Below, piece after piece: positions 56,261-64,000 of a stretch of DNA of 64,000 bases (position 1 is its first letter; each line of letters begins with the position of its first letter). Both the position numbers and the translations under genes were made by a program. The notes under the pieces are model-generated. The model made no database searches. It was given only the letters and a program-made list of their open reading frames with translations, and was not told the origin of the DNA. Source of the DNA: Hyposmocoma kahamanoa (Eukaryota > Arthropoda > Insecta > Lepidoptera > Cosmopterigidae); NCBI RefSeq assembly GCF_003589595.1, contig NW_020654422.1, positions 7,085,275 through 7,149,274 on the forward strand, read 5' to 3'.

Positions 56261-58030
56261 GTACATTGTAAGTTGGTTGATTAGCACCCTGTTTTATAGT
56301 GCCAAGTTCAAGACTTGTCGTAACACAATGTGTAAACACTCCGAAGTAAAAGAATGTTTTGCAACAAGTAACAGTTGTAAACAATGTTTTAATACTTTTG
56401 TTAGAGGACACGGATGCCTACTTACTTACATACTCGCTAATAATGGCGCTGTTTGAAAAGGCATTCGTACTATACGGTAATCATTTACATGGTTATAGAT
56501 GCTTTTAAATTATGAGTACTTTGGCCTGGCCTTTGACTTTGGTACCTACAGAAAGTCGAGGTTTTCGCTTACGTTTACATAAATCCACTTTTTCCATTAT
56601 TATTAAATACTAATTAAACGTTTAAGTATTTATTTATTAACTGCTAAAACAATCACTTTTTTAATAGTCTAAAAAACAAATCTGTAAAAATACCTTTATA
56701 GTCCGTACTAATGCAATGCTTAACGTAAACTACGTCCAAGAAACAGCATTGTTTTTTTTTTGTTGTTGTTAGAAATAGGCTCATGATTGTTCATAATCTC
56801 ACCTGCGGAAAAGTGAATAAGGACAGACAGACTTTGGTCCAGAAGATCGCCCGTCACCAATCTGACCTGATCGCAAACGTGAGTCGTGATAAACCACAAA
56901 AATTTTAGACTATTCTAAACTACTCAAATTTGCTCTGTATTGACCAACAACTGTGGAAGCTAAGTCTGAGTTTAATAGCTGTGAGCATTAGAACCACAGC
57001 ACCGGTTCTATAAAAATTACCAACTTGACAGAAACGTTGGTTTATTAACCATGAAAAGTAGTTACAACGTGTACAACGTCCGTAAACAATGTGCACTGAC
57101 TGTAACGCACAACTCTCATTTCTAGTCTGATTAGACTAGAATACCATTGTTGTGAGATAGAAGATGTTATCCTATATGCAGCACTTAATTAAAATTTACC
57201 CCATGGGTCCATTAGAGTACCTATACTAAAGTTGCAGTAATAAAAAGGTCATAATTCTTACACCTACATATAGATAAAATAATAATACATTATTGTACAT
57301 GTACTGTAACAGCTAATAAATAAGTACATATTTATGGAATCTATCTCTGTTTACAATAGTGTTCATGTTTAGATAGTTAGAACGTTGACTTATGACTTTA
57401 ACTTGATTTTGGTTATGATTTAACGAGAACAATTTTGATCAAATTACCGCTTTCTCCTTCAGTTTTTAACGTTTTTCCTTTTGCGGTGCGGGCGGTGACA
57501 TCGGTAGTTCTTGCGAGATATGCGCAATTTCAGTTTGTGGTTGAGTATTGTCCATAACTGTGTCAATTAATGCTGAAAACTGTTCGAACTATATATTGAT
57601 ATCATTTGTAAAAACCCGTCTAGAGTTTATTGTCTCGACCTAGTTCAAGCATGTTTCTCAGAAGTAGAGACTATTTTTCTTTGCAAAACCCCATTTTGCT
57701 AAATGACTTCTAAAATCGATCTAACAACAACGAAAAGTAAAGAAATCACTTAGTGTTATATTTACTTTCAAACATGTAACCTATAATATAGGACCATAAA
57801 AAGGATATAATGCAGTTAAAAAGCAAGAAATGGTATTTTGACTTACAACAACTTACGAGGGAGGTATCGAAATACTTCTGAGTTGCACTTTATTTGTATC
57901 GAGTAGATTGTTGATACCTGCGTCACGCTCGTGTCCCAGTTTTTGCTCTACTCATACAGAAAGCCAGCTACCTCTTGGCCCAATACATTTCAGGCACTTT
58001 CAATGTATATGTACCTTTTTAATCGACGTA
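56261..58030. other. Gene-free AT-rich stretch
   Basis: No exon, RNA gene or clear terminal repeat recognised. Confidence 0.6.
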
Positions 58031-58040
58031 CTTTTAACAT

Positions 58041-58130
58041 AACTTGGACCTTTTCAAGCCGAGAGTGAATAGGCATTACTTAGGTGTACATACTTCATAG
58101 TTAATCTCATCGTCACTTTCCATCAGATGA
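58041..58130 (+). pseudogene. LINE reverse transcriptase C-terminus, small fragment
   Basis: Reads NLDLFKPRVNRHYLGVHTS, stop, then LISSSLSIR and TGA, matching the end of the better copy at 60880-61154 residue by residue. Only the last 30 codons and 3' UTR remain. Confidence 0.7.
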
Positions 58131-58489
58131 GGTGGAGGTCATATGCGCACAAATTTTATAAAAAAAAAAACATATTATAGGTTATATTAAACCTTAGTAA
58201 CTTAGTAGTAATACAAATATTAACACAACATTATGATTTGAATATTACGCTAAGAACATAATTAACCAATAATTCTAAAAGCATCAGAACAAAACAAAAA
58301 ATTAAGTAATAAATGTACGATAATTTTCGATACTATATACGATACGATAATACATATGTATATATATATATATATAAAGAAGTACGGTCCGGAGTATTTC
58401 CCTGCTAGAAGTATACACAGCAATAACTGTAAGCCCTAGAATCATGAAAACTTGAGAGTATGTAACTTTTATTTAGTGTTGAGGCGTAC

Positions 58490-58760
58490 TAAGAACGGAT
58501 CTTTTCGCAATTCAACCCCTAAAAGGGTGAAATGAGGTAAAAAAGATGAACTTAGTATTAATATTCCATAATGCAAATGGAATATATGGACTTTTTTTTT
58601 TTCAAAATTATCACTACAGAATGAAATAAGGTATTAAAGTTTGTATGGTAACTTTTTAACGTGTGGAGCGATTTGCTTCGAACTTGGTTTGGATACTTCA
58701 AATATGAAATAAACAAAACGTGTATCAGGGTTTTTAAAACAACCTCTAAAAAGGGGTAAG
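58490..58760 (+). repeat. Interspersed repeat with AACCCCTAAAAGGGTGAAA motif
   Basis: Contains CAACCCCTAAAAGGGTGAAA (58515) and, at 58676-58760, the block shared with the minus strand at 38764-38866. Non-coding; probably a remnant of an unknown TE. Confidence 0.55.
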
Positions 58761-58934
58761 TTTGTGGGATGTCGAAGTATATTTAGTAGAGCTCCTTGTG
58801 AAAGAGTTCGTCCAGGGAAATTTGCCTTAACTATTCTAGAGCCAAATAGTAAAGTGAGCATTATTGCGTTCCGGTTTAGAAGGGTAAGGTAAGGGTGCTA
58901 GTGAAATTACAGGCAAATGGAACTTGACAATTTA

Positions 58935-60476
58935 CACACATCAAAAAAGTTTGCGATCAATAGCATAAGCTCCTATAATTCTTTAAATTTAACTTTATCA
59001 AGAAAAAATCTATGTTGTATGCTTTCTTTAAATAGGAATACCCTGTTTGAAATTAAAATATAAAACTATTTTTTATTATTTATTTTAAAAAATTGAGCCA
59101 TTAATCATAATGTAATAGTGATAGAAATTTCATAGAAAGAAAAAGACTGTTTAATTAAACTTAAACAACAATTTATTATTAAAAGGTGTGAATTCAATAT
59201 AAAATAACTCCTCCCCTGGCTCGAATACATGCGAAGATCCTCCTGGGCATGCTGAGGATCAAGTTATCCAGCATTTCCTGGGGTAACCTATCCCATTCTT
59301 CAATAGCGGCTTCCCTGAGCTCTGGAACTGTCTGGGGACGTGGCTTACGGTTCCATACTGCTCGTTTAAGAGCATCCCACGCGTGCTCTATTGGGTTTAA
59401 GTCGGGCGAGCCGGCAGGCCAGTCTAATCGTGTGATATCGTATTCTTGAAGAGCAGCATTGACTCGTTGAGCTCGATGTGCGGGCGCATTATCATCGACC
59501 AGTACATATTGGTACCCATGGTTTACTCGGAATGGTCTGACGATATCATCAATAGCAACTGCTTTGTACATGTCTGCTGTCATGAAGCCCCGATACGGGA
59601 TCAAAGGCGTTCTAGCTCCAATCATAATGCCACCCCAAAAGGACACCGATTTTCCGCCTTGCTGAACTGTTCCAGTGGCAGTTCTTTGTCTTTCACGGTC
59701 GCCTGGTCTTCTCCAGACACGGACACGTCGGTTATCTGGATGAGTGCTGATTCGGGATTCGTCAACGAAGAGACAGTTTTGCCAAATGTTTTCGTCCTCA
59801 CCTTCTTCATTTTGCCGAAGTCTAGCCCACTGCAATCTTCGTTGTTGACGTTGCCGGGAATCGAGCGGAGCTCGCCAAGACCTCCGTGCTCGTAATCCAG
59901 CCTGGTGCAAGCAATTGCGAACGGTGTGCGTGCTAACTTCAAGCCCAGAGGCGGCCCTGACTTCTGCTTTTATTTTAGTGGCGTTGATTGTTGGATCACG
60001 GGCTGCCAGCAATCTAATATAGCGCTTTTGGGCAGCTGTCAAAACAGTTGGGCGACCGCTGCGGGGTCGGTCAGCTAAATTCCCCATTCCGTGATACCTC
60101 TGCAACGTAGCCACGACACAGGATTGGGATATAGCAAGTCTGCGTACTATTACTCTCGTGGTGTATCCTTCTTCCCTCAAAGTTACTATTCTAGCTCGTA
60201 AAACCTCTGATAATCCTCTTGGCATTTTTTCAATCACAACTTTCCGCGAAAAATATCTTGAATCGCTTATAATTGACTAAATCAGATTTCTGAATGAGCG
60301 TAAGCTAGGACTGAAAGCCTTTTTATACGAAAAAACAATTGAACGGGGTCATTGTTTTATGTTCTAATTTATTTTTAAATAAAGAATCTAAAAAGAAGAA
60401 AAAATCATAATATAATCTACAGTAACAAAAAAGATTTCAGTTTTTCGAAGTGATCGCAAACTTTTTTTGATGTGTG
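58935..60476 (-). mobile_element. Tc1-like transposon, copy 2 (1542 bp, complete)
   Basis: Same terminal repeats as copy 1 (CACACATCAAAAAAG, TTTGCGATCA), with TA at 58933-58934 and 60477-60478. Almost identical to copy 1 along the whole element, including the non-coding ends, so both moved recently. The transposase frame is intact. Confidence 0.96.
59194..60225 (-). CDS. Tc1-like transposase, copy 2, complete DD34E
   Basis: 343 residues from ATG 60225 ([19 protein letters not shown]), ending RARGGVILY. Two helix-turn-helix units with an RPRSGRP linker (residues about 1-115). Catalytic residues: D in [11 protein letters not shown] in [12 protein letters not shown] in [17 protein letters not shown]. 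Second D and E are separated by 34 residues, the Tc1 spacing. It differs from copy 1 by a few substitutions (A to V, Q to H, N to D, I to T, H to Y, E to K) and the four residues WPAG. Length and motifs are normal for an active Tc1-type enzyme; activity itself is inference. Confidence 0.95.
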   Translation of the reverse strand: MPRGLSEVLRARIVTLREEGYTTRVIVRRLAISQSCVVATLQRYHGMGNLADRPRSGRPTVLTAAQKRYIRLLAARDPTINATKIKAEVRAASGLEVSTHTVRNCLHQAGLRARRSWRAPLDSRQRQQRRLQWARLRQNEEGEDENIWQNCLFVDESRISTHPDNRRVRVWRRPGDRERQRTATGTVQQGGKSVSFWGGIMIGARTPLIPYRGFMTADMYKAVAIDDIVRPFRVNHGYQYVLVDDNAPAHRAQRVNAALQEYDITRLDWPAGSPDLNPIEHAWDALKRAVWNRKPRPQTVPELREAAIEEWDRLPQEMLDNLILSMPRRIFACIRARGGVILY

Positions 60477-60879
60477 TATGTCTCAGAGTGACACGCGTAG
60501 TGGCAGTACTATTCAGAACTTTGAGATTTAAAGCACTGAGTGGCACTACAACTGTTATGGTCAGGTATGTTGCTTACCAGTAAACCTTTTCCATGGAAGA
60601 TCATATTCCTTACATTTGCAAACTTGAATATTTTTAATTTTGTATGTTTTGTGTGTTATTAGTATGTAATGCATCTAAAAATTTTACACGGACGATGTCG
60701 CGGGCAACAACTAGTTTTCATTTAGACAAACAGACGTTTATACTTCTTTTGTTTATTTTATAGCAAACAAGAAGTCATGTTCTATACAATTTTGAGATTA
60801 CAATATAAATTTACTATAAATAACTATAAATATTTTACTATTATCCTTGCTGTTGTGAAAAGTTGCCACAACAACTATC

Positions 60880-61154
60880 GGTCAATTAGCAGCAGTTCTA
60901 TGTTCAACCAATACCGGGGGAGTAGACATAGGCCTGGGTTCCACCCTTATGTTGTGGATACTCCAAAGATTCGCACGAAGCGTTACGCTTCCACATTTAT
61001 ATGGCGAACGGCTATGTACTCGTAGGGAAATTCCCTACCTGCAGACTTATTCCCTGAACGTTGTAACTTGGGTCTTGTCAAGGCGAAAGTGAATAGGCAT
61101 TATTTAGGTGTGCATGCCCCGTCGTCGACCTTATCATCACTTTCCACCAGGTGA
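60880..61154 (+). pseudogene. LINE reverse transcriptase C-terminal fragment
   Basis: Translates to VVDTPKIRTKRYASTFIWRT, then a stop codon where W is usual, GNSLPADLFPERCNLGLVKA and KVNRHYLGVHAPSSTLSSLS, TGA at 61152-61154. This IRTKR..STF.WRT...NSLP pattern is the end of a common insect non-LTR RT ORF. It is 5'-truncated and carries one internal stop. Confidence 0.82.
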
Positions 61155-61474
61155 GATGGGCACTTATACAGCTATTTTATTTAAAAAAAAGATTCATATA
61201 TACATATAGTATTACTGAAGCTAGAAACATGAAATTACAACTATAGTTTCCTTTTGTGAAGTAAGCACAGAGTAAGAAAGTATGTTTCAGACTTTGTATG
61301 AGAAAATTATATTCCTTAATAGGATAACAAATAGGAAATTTAACATTCTTAACAATTTTTCAATAATAAAACATGTATATTTTTTTCATAACATCCTTTG
61401 AAGAGGGTCTAATGGGATGCTACAATTTGTTTTTATTTCTTTTACAGCTTGGTCTGTTTGTTTGTTTGTTTATA

Positions 61475-61590
61475 ATATCAAGTGAGGGGACGAACGACTC
61501 GTGTACCTGATGGTACGCCTGTCCATAGCAGTTATAGTGCCCCTCAGAGCTTTAAATCGTAAAGATCTGAGGGGCACTTCCACAACTTGG
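61475..61590 (+). repeat. Helitron-like short repeat, partial copy 10
   Basis: CAAGTGAGGGGACGAACGAC, GCCTGATGGTACGCCTGTCC, CAGTTATAGTGCCCCTCAGA, TTTAAATCGTAAAGATC, then it stops. Preceded by a (GTTT)n run (61449-61470). Confidence 0.78.
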
Positions 61591-62022
61591 TAAATGTACG
61601 ATTGTTTTACATGCACATTTTTTTGTTGCAGCACGATGATAATTTAAGTCTAGATTGATAAATATCGATTGTTTTGTATGCAATCTGTCTGTAGAAGTAA
61701 GGTCGATTATGTAGTTGACTTCTCGCGGAAGATGTCGAGAACAACTAAACTGTCCGAACTAAACTGGGCACAACATTTAATGCAAATAATATAAAGGCAC
61801 ATGAACTCATCATCTGAAGAATAAGCAACAAAATATATTCATTATTACGTTTACAATTAGTCCAGTACCGTGTGACATGAATCATGAAATAGAATCTCAG
61901 CATAGCTGCTCTTCTTGCCAAGTTGTGCACACCTGACCATCTATTAATATTTTTGTAAAAATAACTGAATGATAAATGTAAGCAAACTTAAAAATAAATC
62001 GTATCGACCTTAGTACCTATAT

Positions 62023-62058
62023 AACATGCTATACCTATAATCATAGGTATAGCATGTT
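62023..62058. repeat. Perfect hairpin, 16-bp arms, 4-nt loop
   Basis: AACATGCTATACCTAT (62023-62038), loop AATC, then the exact complement (62043-62058). No terminator or gene context, and too short for a typical miRNA precursor. Confidence 0.85.
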
Positions 62059-63129
62059 TTTCTTCACACGATTATATTTTGTTACTTCATCAATGTTTAT
62101 AACACGCGTCTCATTGGTCTGATGCGATTTTATTTTTAAATATTAAGAGTGGACGGGAACATTCCGTAATATTCTTAATCTACGTCTTTTATCTTTTTTT
62201 TAACATTCTTTGTTGTAGGTCCATTTTTTTTTGACCTTGTTTGTACACTATATGAGGTAACTACGACAAAAACACGTCGCCATGTTCAGAAAGTTGAAGG
62301 TGGTGCCAGCAAAACTTGTTTAGATTGTCCTTCCCGTCTTAAAACCGATTAATTCTTAAAAGGAAATGTTATGGTCAACACAATGCGAGCTTCCATATGG
62401 TCAGGGCTTTGATTGGGGGTCTGATTGAGTGAATGAATGTCATCACTGCCATTCCACTGACTCAACTGCCATTGCAACTAGATTTTAGCAGAATAATAAT
62501 AATTGTAATATAATCTCAGTGGAGTCTCTATGAAATTACAATGACCAGTGGTTTCAAAAAAATTAGCACACTTGGGGTCCTAATTAGTAAGAATTGAAAG
62601 GATTTCTACGAGACTTATCTAACTTTATTTATTTTCAAGATTTCAAACTTAAACTATTTATTATCGATTACCGATATCTAAAAACGTTTCACTGATTGTT
62701 GAATAAGTATAACAACAGATCTTCTGAAATATGAATGAATGAATGAATGAATGAAATATTCTTCATTGCATATTAAAAATTACAATGACAACAGAGAACA
62801 GTAATTTAACTATCACAAAGTAAGATAATGTACGTTATGCAGCAGCCTTATTGCTAAGTAGCAATTTCTTCCAGGCTACGTTTGAAATATGTGTATTTAT
62901 TGTATTATAAGTCTATTGCAATTATGATTGTTCAATAAGAATGCATAATACCATGATTTTAAAGTAGATCGAAGATGTAGAGAGAAGCATCTATCTATAT
63001 ATGTGTTGAAACTATATTAAAAGGTAGTTCGTACAAAATTTTAATACTTTTCTATATCAGTCACTTAGTTCTACCTCGACAATTCTGTAGTAATAGAGAT
63101 CTTCATAGTAGACATAAAAAAGAAGGAGT

Positions 63130-63220
63130 CTGGAGTCTCTTTTTCATTTGTATGAAAATATTTCTTATTATTACATATTACTTATATTTCTTTTTTATAA
63201 AAATGAAAAAGAGACTCCAG
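63130..63220. repeat. Perfect inverted repeat, 20-bp arms, about 51-bp loop
   Basis: CTGGAGTCTCTTTTTCATTT near 63130 is matched exactly by its reverse complement at 63201-63220. The loop is AT-rich. It may be a tiny MITE. Confidence 0.8.
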
Positions 63221-64000
63221 TTACTGTTATAATTGTTATAAACTTGTTATAGATTTCATTATATCTTTTCACTATAAATCCAAACAAAACCACGTCCTTT
63301 CTCGTCGAAGATGTTTTTCGTAATTGCGGCAACCTCTCGGCGTTCAAACCTTTTTTTCAAATTTCTTATTTCGATGAAACATAATTCGTAATGAAATATA
63401 GTAATTTTCTGACAAAATTAAATAAATTAATGGCACGATTCGCTAACAATGTCAAAGTAACGAAAAATGTAATATGAATACAAAACCGAAGCTACTTTCG
63501 ATGCCTTACTTTCTCAAACTCGTATCTTATAAAGACTGATTTTTCAGGAGATGGAAAAACTTTCTATTTATTTTAAATTTCTTATCAATGGTGTTAATTT
63601 GGTTGCATTACTTTAAGAATAGGTAAAAGCCAGTGTGTGAATATGAAGGCAAAATTTGTACATACAATCCATTTTTTGCATTTCAGTAACTTTGGGCTTT
63701 AAAATACTTGTTTTGCGAAAGTAAGGCGGCGTTATGCTCTTCGAAAGACCATCGCACGTAACCTTCGCACTTTCTACGTGGAGAATGAGAAGCGTTATTT
63801 TTGTTTTGAACTTTATTACACCGTTCAGTATACGTAAATTACGGTCGTGATTTGATTGTCAAACAATGTCTTTGGATTTCGAAATCTGGCATCTTGTCAA
63901 ACCAACCCATATCTCGATCTCATCTCTTTGTAGTACCGCATAATTTCCCCACACTACCGACTTAAGTACTGCCAAATCCTAATAACACGCTGTCATTAAG

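Larger units (their letters stand above)
58790..60580 (-). repeat. Helitron-like short repeat, copy 9, split by Tc1-like copy 2
   Basis: The minus-strand repeat runs 58790-58934 (GAGCTCCTTGTGAAAGAG, AAGGGTGCTAGTGAAATTAC, ACTTGACAATTTA) and resumes at 60477 (TATGTCTCAGAGTGACACG, hairpin core, ACTGTTATGG). The Tc1-like element between them sits exactly at a TA, now duplicated. Confidence 0.88.
61600..64000. other. Gene-free AT-rich end of window
   Basis: No coding exon or RNA gene recognised. It holds a 16-bp-arm hairpin at 62023-62058, a (GAAT)n microsatellite at about 62730-62750 and a 20-bp-arm inverted repeat at 63130-63220. Confidence 0.6.

Noticed and set aside
1..64000. CRISPR array, operons or bacterial-type signals
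   Set aside because: The window is clearly eukaryotic: spliced genes, LINEs, SINEs and mariner elements; no regular direct-repeat and spacer array is present.

Overview
The window is eukaryotic nuclear DNA from an insect, most likely a moth or butterfly (Lepidoptera). Evidence: AT-rich DNA with spliced genes using GT-AG introns; a SELENOF protein whose selenocysteine is cysteine, as in insects that lost selenoproteins; and a dense load of transposons, including a short interspersed repeat that I recall as typical of lepidopteran genomes (its class is not proven here). Only three host genes are recognisable: XPC (mus210 in flies), the five-LIM muscle protein gene Mlp84B, and SELENOF. Everything else that codes is transposon-derived.

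Layout. 1-6.6 kb: an almost intact jockey-like LINE (minus strand, ORF1 and ORF2, poly-A tail) sits inside the reverse transcriptase region of an older LINE (plus strand) and is bounded by a 14-bp target duplication. 6.6-24.4 kb: gene-free, with a broken mariner, SINE and Helitron-like pieces, a 228-bp hAT-like MITE, GC-richer islands that may be regulatory, a roughly 130-bp-period tandem array (20.8-21.85 kb) and two fold-back structures just upstream of XPC. 24.5-46.0 kb: XPC, ten exons, plus strand, encoding about 1217 aa. Its introns are swollen by nested elements: two RNase H-bearing LINE fragments interrupted by a Tc1-like element and a SINE, a 1.96-kb TIR element, a second mariner and a new 300-bp MITE pair. 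46.4-47.1 kb: a MITE with long TIRs that was itself hit by the Helitron-like repeat. 48.25-55.3 kb: Mlp84B, minus strand; SELENOF (49.0-49.5 kb, plus strand, intronless) lies inside its last intron. 56-64 kb: probable Mlp84B upstream region, LINE tails, a second and better preserved Tc1-like copy, and several perfect palindromes.

The most interesting observations are: (1) Mlp84B carries a quartet of phase-matched alternative LIM exons (A, B, C, D), where joining A to B or C to D would break the frame, which is the signature of mutually exclusive splicing; (2) a family of hAT-like insertions sharing the end CATTGACTTACAA includes copies of only 14, 23 and 27 bp, each flanked by a perfect 8-bp duplication; (3) SELENOF is a cysteine-form, intronless gene nested antisense in a muscle-gene intron; (4) two nearly identical Tc1-like transposons differ by a 12-bp deletion that changes the catalytic D-E spacing, leaving one possibly functional copy.
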